A DNA stretch of 64,000 nt from Caballeronia cordobensis (GTDB lineage: Bacteria; Pseudomonadota; Gammaproteobacteria; Burkholderiales; Burkholderiaceae), in assembly GCF_001544575.2 (NCBI RefSeq), contig NZ_FCNY02000008.1:310001-374000 (forward strand), in the 5' to 3' direction. The notes under the pieces were generated by a model. The model saw only the letters and a program-made list of their open reading frames with translations. It had not been told where the DNA came from and ran no database searches. Every line of letters begins with the position of its first letter. Position 1 is the stretch's first letter. Below are positions 9,233 through 18,138 of this stretch, piece by piece. Made by a program: the position numbers and the translations under genes.

Positions 9233-9982
9233 ATGAAGATATTGGTGCCAGTGAAACGCGTGGTGGACTACAACGTGAAGGTTCGGGTGAAATCGGATAA
9301 CACGGGTGTCGACATCGCCAACGTGAAGATGTCGATGAATCCGTTCGACGAAATCGCGGTTGAAGAAGCCGTGCGTCTGAAGGAAGCGGGCGTTGCTACG
9401 GAAGTGATCGCAGTATCGTGCGGTGTAGCCCAGTGCCAGGAGACGTTGCGCACGGCGCTGGCGATTGGCGCGGATCGCGCTGTGTTGATCGAAAGCGATG
9501 CAGAGTTGCAGCCTTTGGCGGTGGCGAAATTGTTGAAGGCACTGGTCGATCAGGAAAAGCCCGAACTCGTGATTCTCGGCAAGCAAGCGATCGACGACGA
9601 CTCGAATCAGACCGGTCAGATGCTTGCTGCATTGGCGGGTTTGCCGCAAGCGACGTTCGCATCGAAAGTCGTGATCGCCGATGGCAAAGCCTCGGTGTCG
9701 CGTGAAGTCGATGGCGGTGCGGAAACGCTATCGCTGAAACTGCCCGCTGTTGTCACGACCGATTTGCGGCTGAACGAGCCGCGCTATGTGACGCTACCGA
9801 ACATCATGAAGGCAAAGAAGAAGCCGCTGACGACGGTTAAACCCGCCGATCTCGGCGTCGACGTCACGCCGCGTCTCAAGACGCTGAAAGTCACCGAGCC
9901 GCCGAAGCGCAGCGCCGGTATCACCGTGCCGGACGTGAAGACGCTGGTTGAAAAACTGAAAACCGAAGCGAAGGTGATCTGA
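9233..9982 (+). CDS. etfB: Electron transfer flavoprotein beta subunit
   Basis: The start is placed at ATG 9233 ([19 protein letters not shown]), the standard EtfB N-terminus, with GAGGA upstream. It encodes 249 residues, the usual length. Family features are [32 protein letters not shown] (AMP/FAD region) and a C-terminal recognition loop with [10 protein letters not shown], which includes the leucine anchor region that docks onto acyl-CoA-type dehydrogenases. With EtfA (2 bp downstream) it carries electrons from flavin dehydrogenases to ETF:ubiquinone oxidoreductase. In this operon it most plausibly serves the FAD oxidoreductase at the left edge (inference). Confidence 0.95.
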   Translation: MKILVPVKRVVDYNVKVRVKSDNTGVDIANVKMSMNPFDEIAVEEAVRLKEAGVATEVIAVSCGVAQCQETLRTALAIGADRAVLIESDAELQPLAVAKLLKALVDQEKPELVILGKQAIDDDSNQTGQMLAALAGLPQATFASKVVIADGKASVSREVDGGAETLSLKLPAVVTTDLRLNEPRYVTLPNIMKAKKKPLTTVKPADLGVDVTPRLKTLKVTEPPKRSAGITVPDVKTLVEKLKTEAKVI

Positions 9983-9984
9983 GC

Positions 9985-10917
9985 ATGACGATTCTCGTAA
10001 TTGCGGAACACGATAGTGCGTCGATCAAGGCGGCGACGCTGAACACGGTTGCGGCGGCAGTGAAAATCGGCGGCGATATTGATGTACTGATCGCAGGCTC
10101 GAACGCGCAAGGCGCGGCCGATGCTGCGGCGAAAATATCGGGCGTGGCCAAAGTGCTGCTCGCCGACGCGCCCCACCTCGCCGATGGTCTCGCCGAAAAC
10201 GTCGAAGGCACGGTGCTGAACATCGCGAAGAATTATTCGCACATTCTGGCTCCAGCGACGGCCTACGGTAAGAACATCGCGCCGCGCATTGCGGCGCATC
10301 TGGATGTCGCGCAGATCAGCGACATCACGGCGGTTGATAGCCCCGACACCTTCGAGCGCCCGATCTACGCAGGCAACGCGATCGCGATCGTGCAGTCGAG
10401 CGATCCGATCAAGGTCATCACGGTTCGCGCGACGGGTTTCGATCCGGTCGCGGCGGAGGGTGGCGCGGCTCAAATCGAAAAGATAGAACCCGCAGCCGAT
10501 GCCGGTATCTCGCAGTTTGTGAGCCGCGAAGTCACGAAGCTCGATCGTCCGGAACTGACGAGCGCGAAGATCATCGTGTCGGGCGGTCGCGGTCTAGGCA
10601 ACGGAGAAAACTATACGCGCGTGCTCGAACCGCTCGCCGACAAGCTTGGCGCGGCGCTCGGTGCGTCGCGCGCAGCGGTCGATGCGGGCTTCGTGCCCAA
10701 TGACTTTCAAGTCGGCCAGACCGGCAAGATCGTCGCGCCGCAGGTGTATGTAGCGGTCGGCATTTCGGGCGCGATTCAACACCTCGCGGGCATGAAGGAC
10801 AGCAAGGTGATCGTCGCGATCAACAAAGATCCCGAAGCACCGATCTTTGGTGTGGCTGACTACGGTCTCGTCGGCGACCTTTTTGAGGCCGTACCCGCAC
10901 TCGTATCCGCTTTATAG
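9985..10917 (+). CDS. etfA: Electron transfer flavoprotein alpha subunit
   Basis: This 310-residue protein is EtfA. It has a variable N-terminal domain and a C-terminal FAD domain with the signature SGGRGLGNGENY (~residues 195-206), DAGFVPNDFQVGQTGKIVAPQVYVAVGISGAIQH and INKDPEAPIFGVADYGLVGDLFE. It starts two bases after etfB, indicating a fixed-stoichiometry heterodimer. An intrinsic-terminator-like hairpin follows (10927-10954). Most Burkholderiales carry a separate housekeeping etf pair, so a copy next to a transporter suggests a pathway-dedicated one (inference). Confidence 0.95.
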   Translation: MTILVIAEHDSASIKAATLNTVAAAVKIGGDIDVLIAGSNAQGAADAAAKISGVAKVLLADAPHLADGLAENVEGTVLNIAKNYSHILAPATAYGKNIAPRIAAHLDVAQISDITAVDSPDTFERPIYAGNAIAIVQSSDPIKVITVRATGFDPVAAEGGAAQIEKIEPAADAGISQFVSREVTKLDRPELTSAKIIVSGGRGLGNGENYTRVLEPLADKLGAALGASRAAVDAGFVPNDFQVGQTGKIVAPQVYVAVGISGAIQHLAGMKDSKVIVAINKDPEAPIFGVADYGLVGDLFEAVPALVSAL

Positions 10918-10926
10918 ACACGTCGT

Positions 10927-10954
10927 CGAGCCGAGGCCTTGACCCCTCGGCTCG
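10927..10954 (+). terminator. Terminator-like hairpin after etfA
   Basis: CGAGCCGAGG (10927-10936) pairs perfectly with CCTCGGCTCG (10945-10954) across an 8-base loop, 10 bp after the etfA stop. The following bases (CGTCTCTTCC) are pyrimidine-rich but not a true T-run, so termination may be partial and the aldolase gene may still be read through. Confidence 0.5.
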
Positions 10955-11021
10955 CGTCTCTTCCATACGCAAACTCGCTCCTGCCCTCGTTGAACCTGAA
11001 CACAACGGAGATTTTCAGAAC

Positions 11022-11804
11022 ATGATTTCCACGACCGACCCGCATATCAACCGGAAGCCCCGCAACATTTCGCAAGCGGAATGGGACACGCGTGTTCAAC
11101 TTGCTGCAGCGTACCGCCTGGCTGCCAAGTTCGAACTGACCGATCTGATCTACACGCACATTTCCGCGCGCGTGCCCGGTACGAACGACCAGTTTCTCAT
11201 CAACCCGCATGGCTGGTTCTTCGACGAAATCACCGCGTCGTCGCTGGTCAAGATCGACGTCAACGGAAACCCGATCGGCGACGACCGTTTCGAGGTCAAC
11301 GCGGCGGGCTTCACCATCCACAGCGCGCTGCATCAGGCTCGGCACGACGTGGAATGCGTGGTCCATCTGCACACGACTTATGGTATGGCCGTGGCCGCGA
11401 TGGAATGCGGGCTTCTGCCGCTGAATCAGATCAGCATGCAGTTCTATAACCGTGTCGCGTACCACGAGTATGAGGGTATCTCGTTGGAATTGGATGAGCG
11501 CGAGCGGATCGTGAAGTCGATCGGCAAGAAGGAATATCTGATCCTGCGCAACCACGGCCTGCTGACCACGGGGCGTTCGGTCGCGGAAGCGTTCACCCGG
11601 ATGTACTACCTGAACAAGGCGTGTGAAATCCAGGTTGCGACGCTTTCGGCGGGCCAGAAGGTCACGATTCCTTCGCCGGAGGTCTGCGAGCACGCGGCCA
11701 AGCAGCACGACGACTACGCCTATCTCGACACGGTTCACCTCGATCGAGAGTGGACTGCCTTGCTTCGACTGCTCGATCGCGATGGCGGCGGGTATCGCGC
11801 TTGA
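11022..11804 (+). CDS. Class II aldolase/adducin family protein
   Basis: This 260-residue protein starts at ATG 11022 after AACGGAGA. It shows the class II aldolase fold: an early YTHISARVPGTNDQFLINPHGW motif, the zinc-binding HLHTTYG (two histidines) near residue 112, and a third ligand region LRNHGLLTTG near residue 173. The catalytic acid usual in fuculose-phosphate aldolases is not obvious, so this member of the adducin-like subgroup could be a decarboxylase, epimerase or aldolase on a small hydroxy acid. It lies downstream of etfA in the same direction and presumably acts in the same catabolic route. Confidence 0.85.
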   Translation: MISTTDPHINRKPRNISQAEWDTRVQLAAAYRLAAKFELTDLIYTHISARVPGTNDQFLINPHGWFFDEITASSLVKIDVNGNPIGDDRFEVNAAGFTIHSALHQARHDVECVVHLHTTYGMAVAAMECGLLPLNQISMQFYNRVAYHEYEGISLELDERERIVKSIGKKEYLILRNHGLLTTGRSVAEAFTRMYYLNKACEIQVATLSAGQKVTIPSPEVCEHAAKQHDDYAYLDTVHLDREWTALLRLLDRDGGGYRA

Positions 11805-11911
11805 TCGCTTGCCGAGATTGGCCGAGGTAACACACCGGCAAGGAGCCTAAGCCGAAGGCGACGCGTCGTTCGTCAGAAGTTCGAACGCGTTGCCCATCCG
11901 TAGTTGGAGCC

Positions 11912-12496
11912 ATGCCCGCTAGCAGAGCCACAATCATCCCCATGCTGACGTACACGTTTGTCTCTCCGCGCGGTGCGGCCCTGTTGAGGTTGCGGATTCC
12001 GTTTCCCCTCACATGGCGTTCTGAAAGAGGTTCTCTCCGCGTTCTAAAGTCCGACACTGAAAGGACGTTCGGACAGAGAGGATCATTCTTCGTGCCGACC
12101 GAGGAGCTGTTCGACAGCCACATTCTCCCGGATGCTCATGGTTCGGCTGCCGGACAACTCGTGATAGCGGCGGACTTTGATCATGCGGGTTTAGCGTGCG
12201 AGCCGGACTGGTCCTCGCTGCGCTCAGCCTACGCTCGCGGTTCAAGGGGATTCGGACTCGCGCTCGCGCAGAGTATGTTCAAGCATCCCTGGTACGAGTG
12301 GGACATACAAATCGTGGCGGCGCGGCTGGAGCTAACCTCGAAAGGCCTACAGACGGCACTTTTTCGCGATGCCTACAGTTATGAGGCGGCGCTGCGCAGA
12401 TGCCGGCGATTGCACGGCATGCTCGAGCGCGGACATGCCGGGTGCTTTTTCACGAAAGTGATTGAGCCTGGGCCCGCGCGGCCAACCCTGCGATAG
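11912..12496 (+). CDS. AraC-like helix-turn-helix protein, possibly truncated
   Basis: The open frame has 194 codons; starts at 11912 or 11945 are possible and none has a clear ribosome-binding site. The C-terminal half (~residues 110-175) reads FGLALAQSMFKHPWYEWD followed by IVAARLELTSKGLQTALFRDA and ALRRCRRLHGML. This resembles the first helix-turn-helix of an AraC/XylS DNA-binding domain; the second HTH is absent. Codon use is less GC-biased than in its neighbours. It sits between the aldolase and the binding-protein gene, a sensible place for a pathway regulator, but it may be a decayed one. The regulator call is tentative. Confidence 0.45.
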   Translation: MPASRATIIPMLTYTFVSPRGAALLRLRIPFPLTWRSERGSLRVLKSDTERTFGQRGSFFVPTEELFDSHILPDAHGSAAGQLVIAADFDHAGLACEPDWSSLRSAYARGSRGFGLALAQSMFKHPWYEWDIQIVAARLELTSKGLQTALFRDAYSYEAALRRCRRLHGMLERGHAGCFFTKVIEPGPARPTLR

Positions 12497-12599
12497 AGGC
12501 TCACCGCTCGACAGTCGCACCGATCGAAATATCCGCGACGCGCCGCTTCGCATTGATCGGGACTTTTACTATGCGGGTGATGCGAGCAACGATTTTTTT

Positions 12600-12638
12600 C
12601 TCGTTGACATATGACGTCTCACCTAATACTTTGATAGT
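12600..12638 (+). promoter_or_regulatory. Candidate promoter of the binding-protein gene
   Basis: CTCGTTGACATATGA at 12600-12614 is identical to 5191-5205 upstream of livH, and TGACGTC follows as in the other copy. TTGACA (12604-12609) is a good -35. TAATAC (12624-12629) or GATAGT (12633-12638) are possible -10 elements, neither at ideal spacing. The repeat indicates a shared activator or repressor for the transporter operon and its binding protein (inference). Confidence 0.45.
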
Positions 12639-12720
12639 GCTGCAAGTCGATTTGGGAATCAGCTGTGTCGACGCAGAGACAGCGCGTTACCGCCATCGTT
12701 TGTTATTCGGAGATCTAAGC

Positions 12721-13884
12721 ATGCGTTTCGGTTCATTGAAGAGTATCTGTATGGCGGCCACGGCCGTTGCCACGATGTACACGTCGGCGGCGAGGGCGGA
12801 CGATGTCGTGATCGGTTTCGCGGCACCGTTGACAGGCGGGTCTGCGCACTATGGCGTCGATCTGAGGCGAGGCGTGGAGCTGGCGATAGAAGACGCCAAC
12901 GCGAAGAAGCTGGTGATCGGCGGAAAACCGGCACACTTCGCGCTGGACGCGGAAGACGATCAGGGCGACCCGCGGATGGGCTCGCAAGTCGCGCAGAAGC
13001 TGGTGGACTCGAAGGTGGCGGGGATTGTCGGCCACTTCAATTCGGGAACCAGCATTCCCGCCTCGCGTATCTACTACAACGCCGGCATTCCGATGGTGTC
13101 GCCGACGGCGACCAATCCCACGTTGACCTCACAGGGCTTCAAGACGGTCTTCCGTGTGACCAACTCAGACGCGCAGATGGGGCAACTCGCAGGGCAGTCG
13201 GCAGTGCAGACGCTCAAGGGAAAGCGCATTGCCGTGCTCGACGATCGGACCGCATTCGGCCAGGGCATGGCCGATGAATTCGTCAAAGGCGTGCAGGCGG
13301 CCGGAGGCAAGATTGCCGATCGTGAATACACGACCGACAAGGCGGTCGATTTCAAGGCGCAGCTCACCACCATCAAGTCATTCAACCCTGATGTGATTTT
13401 CTGGGGCGGCCTCGATCAGCAGGCGGGCATGTTGATGAAGCAGATGAGACAGCTTGGAATCAAGGCGACGCTTCTTGGCGGAGGGAGTTTCGAAAACGAC
13501 ACGTTTCTCAAGGTCGCAGGGGAAAGCGCCGAAGGCGCTGTGTCGTGGGACTACGGCGTGCCCATCTCCAAGTTGAAGGCAGGCAAGGAGTTCGACAACC
13601 GAATGAAGGCGAAATACAACGAAGGCGTGGTTGCGTATGCGCCTTCGGCCTATGACGCGACTTGGGTTCTCATCCATGCAATGCAAAAGGCGAATTCGAC
13701 CGATCCCAGGGTGTACGGCCCGCTGGTGAAAAATGTCTCCTTTGAAGGCATCTCCGGCAACATCGCCTTCACGGCCAACGGCGACATGAAGGACCCCGCG
13801 GCGACGTTCTACAAGGTCGTCGGTGGGAAGTGGGTGCCGCAGGCGATCGCGGTGGGAGACAAGGTCGAGGCCATCTCAAACTAA
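12721..13884 (+). CDS. Branched-chain amino-acid-type ABC transporter substrate-binding protein
   Basis: The start is placed at ATG 12721 (MRFGSLKSICMAATAVATMY) after GGAG at 12710-12713. The first ~25 residues are a Sec signal peptide ending SAARA|DD. The 387-residue protein has the type I periplasmic-binding fold: VIGFAAPLTGGSAHYGVDLRRGVELAIEDAN near the mature N-terminus, VGHFNSGTSIPASRIY (ligand loop), and DVIFWGGLDQQAGMLMKQM. It is the expected partner of livHMGF 3 kb upstream, and the two promoters share a motif. A strong terminator follows. Confidence 0.93.
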   Translation: MRFGSLKSICMAATAVATMYTSAARADDVVIGFAAPLTGGSAHYGVDLRRGVELAIEDANAKKLVIGGKPAHFALDAEDDQGDPRMGSQVAQKLVDSKVAGIVGHFNSGTSIPASRIYYNAGIPMVSPTATNPTLTSQGFKTVFRVTNSDAQMGQLAGQSAVQTLKGKRIAVLDDRTAFGQGMADEFVKGVQAAGGKIADREYTTDKAVDFKAQLTTIKSFNPDVIFWGGLDQQAGMLMKQMRQLGIKATLLGGGSFENDTFLKVAGESAEGAVSWDYGVPISKLKAGKEFDNRMKAKYNEGVVAYAPSAYDATWVLIHAMQKANSTDPRVYGPLVKNVSFEGISGNIAFTANGDMKDPAATFYKVVGGKWVPQAIAVGDKVEAISN

Positions 13885-13962
13885 GATGCAAACGTAGATC
13901 GTTGTTAACCTTTTAACACGAGCTCTATCCAGGAGGGCGTTACCGCGATTGCGGTCGGTTGG

Positions 13963-13992
13963 GCCGGTCCGAGGGACCGGCTCTTTTTTTAT
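13963..13992 (+). terminator. Intrinsic terminator after the binding-protein gene
   Basis: GCCGGTCC (13963-13970) and GGACCGGC (13974-13981) form a perfect 8-bp GC stem with a GAG loop. TCTTTTTTTATT follows, the classic Rho-independent arrangement for plus-strand transcription. Confidence 0.9.
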
Positions 13993-14099
13993 TCGCGGGA
14001 GCGTCAGGAGCACGGGCTGGTCGAATCACAGTGTCACGGCCATATCAAGATGTCGTAGCGTCGGCGAAATACAGATGTCGTACTTGTTCTGACGTCCAC

Positions 14100-14417
14100 T
14101 CAACGCGCGACCGGCTCATCGATGTCGATATCGAGCAGCGCCGCGCTGATCGACTTGCCGTGCGCATCGAGCGCGAGCGAACGCGTGACGCCGCCGCCGA
14201 GCGCAAGTCCAAGCACGAAGTTGAATGCGCCGAGCAGTGGCAACTCGTAGCGCACGACTTCGCCTTTCGCAACATCGGCGAGATGCGCCTTCACGCGCTC
14301 GGGCAACAGTTGTGCGCGCAGATGCGCGTAGTGTTGCGCGTCGAAGCAGATCACCGAGACGTTGAGCGTATTGCCCTTGTCGCCGGTACGGCCGTGCGCC
14401 AGCTCACGCAGTTTCAT
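14100..14417 (-). CDS. AtuA-associated small protein (AtuA C-terminal domain-like)
   Basis: This 105-residue protein begins MKLRELAHGRTGDKGNTLNVSVICFD, the hallmark of the ferredoxin-fold domain that forms the C-terminal part of longer AtuA proteins and is often a separate gene. It overlaps the end of the AtuA-like gene by four bases (ATGA), so the two are translationally coupled and probably form one complex. No catalytic residues are known for this domain; function follows that of its partner. Confidence 0.85.
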   Translation of the reverse strand: MKLRELAHGRTGDKGNTLNVSVICFDAQHYAHLRAQLLPERVKAHLADVAKGEVVRYELPLLGAFNFVLGLALGGGVTRSLALDAHGKSISAALLDIDIDEPVAR

Positions 14418-15763
14418 CGTTGGCCCTCCACGAATTCGAAAACGGGATTCACATGCTCGCGCTCCAGCAGCACGGATTGAACGGCGATGACTTCACGTGT
14501 GGCTTTGGTCACGCCGCCGCCGCCCGCCGGGCCGTTGGTGTAGAGCGTTTCGACTTCGTTGCCGATGCGCGCCGCTTCTTTCGCGTCCGATGTTCGCCCC
14601 GCCACGCGCACGCGGACTTCGAAAGGCTCGTCGTGGCGGGCTGCGAGCGCATCGCCATAGAGCGCATTCACGCCGATCAGGTCGAAGCGCAACTCGCTCG
14701 TATCGACGCCGGTGATCGCGAGACGATCACGCACGATGTCGAGCGCCAGCCGCGCGCGCGCCACGGCGCCCGGGCCGCCGTAGGAAATCTGGCCTTCGCC
14801 GATATAACCATCGACATAGGCCACCGATGTTTTCAGCGTGGCGGTGCGCGCGTGGCCGCATCCGCCGGTCACGCGCACGCGATCCTTTGCCTGTTGTGCG
14901 ATTCGAACCTGCGTGAAATCCGCGACGACATCCGGCTGGAAGTAGCGCGCGGGATCGTGGATTTCATAGAGCAACTGTTCCTTGCAGGTGGCTTCGGTGA
15001 CGCAGCCGCCCGCATGCGGCACCTTCGTCACGACGACCGCGCCGTCCGCGCTGACTTCGCCGATCGGAAAGCCGAGCCGCGCGAGATCATCGACGTTCTT
15101 GCGGCCTGGATCGGCGAAATAGCCGCCCGTGACCTGGCCCGCGCATTCGAGCAGATGGCCGACGACGGTCGCCTGTCCGAGCGTGTTCCAGTCGTCCATG
15201 CGCCAGCCGAATGCGTGGATCAGCGGCGCGGTGAACAGCGACGGATCCGCGACGCGTCCCGTCAGCACGATATCCGCGCCCGCCGCGAGCGCGGCGACGA
15301 TCGGCGCCGCGCCGAGATACGCATTCGCCGAAACGATGCGATCCGCGTAGGCGCTGACTTCATCGCCGGTTTCCTCGAAGCGCAGATTCGAGCGCAGGAC
15401 GGTATCGAGCACATCGTCGCCGGTGACGGCGGCGATCTTCAATCCGTGCAGGCCGAGTTCGCGCGCGATCTTCGCCGTCTTCAACGCCGCCGCGCGCGGA
15501 TTCGCCGCGCCCATGTTCGAGATGATCCGCACGCCGTTCTTCGCTGCCACCGGCAGCACGGCGCGTAGGCGCGCTTCGAGCAGCGGATCGTAGCCCGCGT
15601 CGGGATCGTTGCGGCGCGCCTGCTGCGCGATGGCGATGGTGCGTTCGGCCAGACACTCGAACACGAGATAGTCGAGCGCGCCGTGCTCCGCGAGCTCGAC
15701 GGCGGGCTCGATGCGATCGCCCGAATACCCCGCGCCCGCGCCGATTCTGATGATGTCTTTCAT
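14414..15763 (-). CDS. AtuA family protein (acyclic terpene utilisation / DUF1446)
   Basis: This 449-residue protein starts IRIGAGAGYSGDRIEPAVELAEHG and contains ISNMGAANPRAAALKTAKIA and ADIVLTGRVADPSLFTAPLIHAFGW, all characteristic of the DUF1446/AtuA family. The family is named for a Pseudomonas citronellol/geraniol utilisation gene, but most members lie in carboxylate-catabolism loci and their reaction is unknown. It lies in one operon with a CitMHS carboxylate transporter (15 bp gap), so a role in breakdown of a di- or tricarboxylate is more likely here than terpene use (inference). Confidence 0.85.
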   Translation of the reverse strand: MKDIIRIGAGAGYSGDRIEPAVELAEHGALDYLVFECLAERTIAIAQQARRNDPDAGYDPLLEARLRAVLPVAAKNGVRIISNMGAANPRAAALKTAKIARELGLHGLKIAAVTGDDVLDTVLRSNLRFEETGDEVSAYADRIVSANAYLGAAPIVAALAAGADIVLTGRVADPSLFTAPLIHAFGWRMDDWNTLGQATVVGHLLECAGQVTGGYFADPGRKNVDDLARLGFPIGEVSADGAVVVTKVPHAGGCVTEATCKEQLLYEIHDPARYFQPDVVADFTQVRIAQQAKDRVRVTGGCGHARTATLKTSVAYVDGYIGEGQISYGGPGAVARARLALDIVRDRLAITGVDTSELRFDLIGVNALYGDALAARHDEPFEVRVRVAGRTSDAKEAARIGNEVETLYTNGPAGGGGVTKATREVIAVQSVLLEREHVNPVFEFVEGQR

Positions 15764-15778
15764 GATGATGCTCGCCCT

Positions 15779-17083
15779 TTACAACGGAAACACGCCGAGC
15801 ACGACGCACGCGATCGTCATGACGATCGACGCGCCGAACAGCAGCGGAAACGTGAACTTCTGATGATCCGCGAGATCGATGCCGCACAAGCCGACGACGA
15901 GAAACGTCGCGGGCGTGAGCGGGCTCACGGGAAAGCCGGTCGTCATCTGGCCGAGCAGCGCGGCCTGCCCGACATGCACGGCCGGCACACCGAGTTGCGA
16001 CGCCACTTCGGCGACCACCGGCAACACGCCGAAATAGAACGAATCGGGATCGAAAAGCATGGAAAGCGGCATCGACAGCAGGCCGAGCGCGACGGGAATA
16101 TGCCCCGCAAAAGCGGGTGGCACGAAGCCGACCGCCGCCTGCGCCATCGCCTTCAGCATGCCGCTGCCCTGCATGATGCCGGTGAACACGCCCGCCGCCA
16201 GCAGAATGCCCGCCATCATCAGCGCGGCGCGCGCGTGGGCGTCGATGCGCTTTCGCTGCATATCGACGTTCGGGTAATTCACCATCAGCGCGATGCACAG
16301 GCCGACCATGAACATGATCGCGGGCGGAATCTTCTCGCCCATCACGACCATCGTGCCGAGCACGACGATCGTCAGAACGATGTTGAACCAGAAATTCTTC
16401 GGGCGGCGCAGCGCGGCTTCCTCGGGCGTGAGCTTGCGTTCGGGCATCGGAATCGCGCCGTTTACGCTCGAATAGCCGAGGCGCTTCTCCTCGCGCCGGC
16501 CGAGCCACCACGCCATGCCGAACACAAACACGAGGCCGATCACCTGCACCGGAATCAGCGGATTGAACAGCGCGGAAATCGGCAGATGCAGCGACGCGGA
16601 GGCGCGGATCATCGGCCCAGTCCATGGCAGGAAGTTGATGCCCGCCGCCATCGACACGGCCGCCGCGAGCACGCGCTTGTCCATCTTCAGGCGGTCGTAG
16701 AGCGGCAGCATCGCGGGAATCGTGACGAGGAAGCAGACCGCGCCGGATCCGTCGAGGTGGATGAGCAGCGCGAGCAGCGTCGTGCCCATCACGATGCGCG
16801 TCGGTTTCGTGCCGACCGCGCGCAGGATGCGATCGATGATCGGGTCGAGTGTGCCGGCGTCGGTGATGGTGCCGAAATAGAGAATCGCGAACACGAACAT
16901 ACCGACGACGGGCGCGAGACTCTTGAGGCCGTCGATGACGAACTTGCTGGTCTGCAGCCCGAAGCCGCCGATCAGCGAGGCCGCGATAGGCACGATGATG
17001 AGCGCGACGAGCGGAGACATGCGCTTCGAAAGAATCGCCCCGAGCAGGACGACGATGGTGGCTAAGCCGAGCAACGGCAGCAT
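15779..17083 (-). CDS. CitMHS family citrate/carboxylate:proton symporter
   Basis: The start is set at ATG 17083 (MLPLLGLATIVVLL) with CGGAGA seven bases upstream; the open frame extends far upstream but overlaps the divergent LysR gene there. The 434-residue inner-membrane protein has about twelve hydrophobic segments and CitMHS features: an N-terminal ILSKRMSPLVALIIVPI, the central cytoplasmic loop with REEKRLGY, and a C-terminal FPVSPLTPATFLVVGL. Family members import metal-citrate complexes or other carboxylates with protons. It is first in the operon with the AtuA pair and is divergent from a LysR regulator. Confidence 0.88.
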   Translation of the reverse strand: MLPLLGLATIVVLLGAILSKRMSPLVALIIVPIAASLIGGFGLQTSKFVIDGLKSLAPVVGMFVFAILYFGTITDAGTLDPIIDRILRAVGTKPTRIVMGTTLLALLIHLDGSGAVCFLVTIPAMLPLYDRLKMDKRVLAAAVSMAAGINFLPWTGPMIRASASLHLPISALFNPLIPVQVIGLVFVFGMAWWLGRREEKRLGYSSVNGAIPMPERKLTPEEAALRRPKNFWFNIVLTIVVLGTMVVMGEKIPPAIMFMVGLCIALMVNYPNVDMQRKRIDAHARAALMMAGILLAAGVFTGIMQGSGMLKAMAQAAVGFVPPAFAGHIPVALGLLSMPLSMLFDPDSFYFGVLPVVAEVASQLGVPAVHVGQAALLGQMTTGFPVSPLTPATFLVVGLCGIDLADHQKFTFPLLFGASIVMTIACVVLGVFPL

Positions 17084-17183
17084 GAACTTGTCTCCGAATC
17101 TTGTTTTTTGATGTCGCCCAGAGTAAGTTCGAAGCAGCGATAACACAATTGAAATGATTTGATCGCAGCTATCACGAACCATA
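17084..17183. promoter_or_regulatory. Divergent promoter region of the transporter operon and the LysR gene
   Basis: The 100 bp between the two divergent starts is AT-rich relative to its flanks and holds both promoters. A dyad-like stretch around 17140-17175 (AATTGAAATGATTTGATCGC) could be the LysR site, but I see no clean T-N11-A palindrome. The assignment rests on gene layout. Confidence 0.4.
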
Positions 17184-18077
17184 ATGGATTTGAACCTACG
17201 CGATATTCGGGCGCTGATCGCCGTGGCCGAGGCGGGCAGCTTCACGCGCGCCGCAGAACGGCTGCACCTGTCGCAGCCCGCGCTCACGGTGCAGATTCGC
17301 AGGCTGGAGGAGGTGCTCGGCGCGCGTCTGTTCGATCGCAACAGCCGCAATGTGGCGCTGACGCCGACCGGCCGCGAGTTGCTGCCGCTCTTGCGCAAAT
17401 CGTTGCGCGACATGGAGAACGTGCTGCGCGATGCGCGCGCCCTCGGTGAAGGCGAAAGCGGCACGATCCGCATCGCATGTCTGCCCACTTTCGCGGCGAG
17501 CGTGCTGCCCGAACTCATCATCGACATGAAGCGCGAAGCGCCGCGCGTCGTGTTCCGGATCCGCGATGCCGTGGCGAGCACTGTCAACGCGCTCGTCCGG
17601 AACGAGGAAGCGGATATCGGGCTCACGGGCGGCGAAGTGCACGACCCCATGCTCGAGGTGCTGCATGCGGGCGTCGACCGGCTCGTCGCCGTGTACCCGG
17701 AGGCGCATCCGCTCGCGAAGAAGCGCCGCATCGGTCCGGGCGATCTGGCCGGGTTGCCGCTCGTGCTCACCGCACCGGGAACGAGCGTGCGGGCAGTCGT
17801 CGACGCGGCGCTCGGCATGTCGGGCGGGCCGCTCGATATCGCGTGCGAACCCACTTACATGATGACCGCCGTTGCGATGGTGCGCGCCGGTCTCGGCGTG
17901 ACCATCCTGCCCGAGACTGCTCGCGAAGTGCGTGCCGAACCGGGGCTCGTCGTGAAGGAAATCGACCATCCCGCGTTCGTGCGGTCGATTGCGATCGTGA
18001 AGAAAAGAGGCAGAACGCTGCCGGCGATCACCGGCAAGTTCGTGCAACGGATGCGTCAGAGCATCGACGATCGTTGA
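17184..18077 (+). CDS. LysR family transcriptional regulator
   Basis: This 297-residue protein has an N-terminal winged HTH (LRDIRALIAVAEAGSFTRAAERLHLSQPALTVQIRRLEE, cited here only by extent: residues 4-42) and a periplasmic-binding-like effector domain from ~90 to 290 (IRIACLPTFAASVLPELI; MVRAGLGVTILPETA). It is divergently transcribed from the CitMHS/AtuA operon across 100 bp, the standard LysR arrangement, so it most likely activates that operon in response to the transported carboxylate. Confidence 0.92.
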   Translation: MDLNLRDIRALIAVAEAGSFTRAAERLHLSQPALTVQIRRLEEVLGARLFDRNSRNVALTPTGRELLPLLRKSLRDMENVLRDARALGEGESGTIRIACLPTFAASVLPELIIDMKREAPRVVFRIRDAVASTVNALVRNEEADIGLTGGEVHDPMLEVLHAGVDRLVAVYPEAHPLAKKRRIGPGDLAGLPLVLTAPGTSVRAVVDAALGMSGGPLDIACEPTYMMTAVAMVRAGLGVTILPETAREVRAEPGLVVKEIDHPAFVRSIAIVKKRGRTLPAITGKFVQRMRQSIDDR

Positions 18078-18138
18078 GTGTGGAACGGGTGAGTCATCGA
18101 TTTGATCGTCGCGGTCGAGTCAGCGTCGCTCGTTTTCG

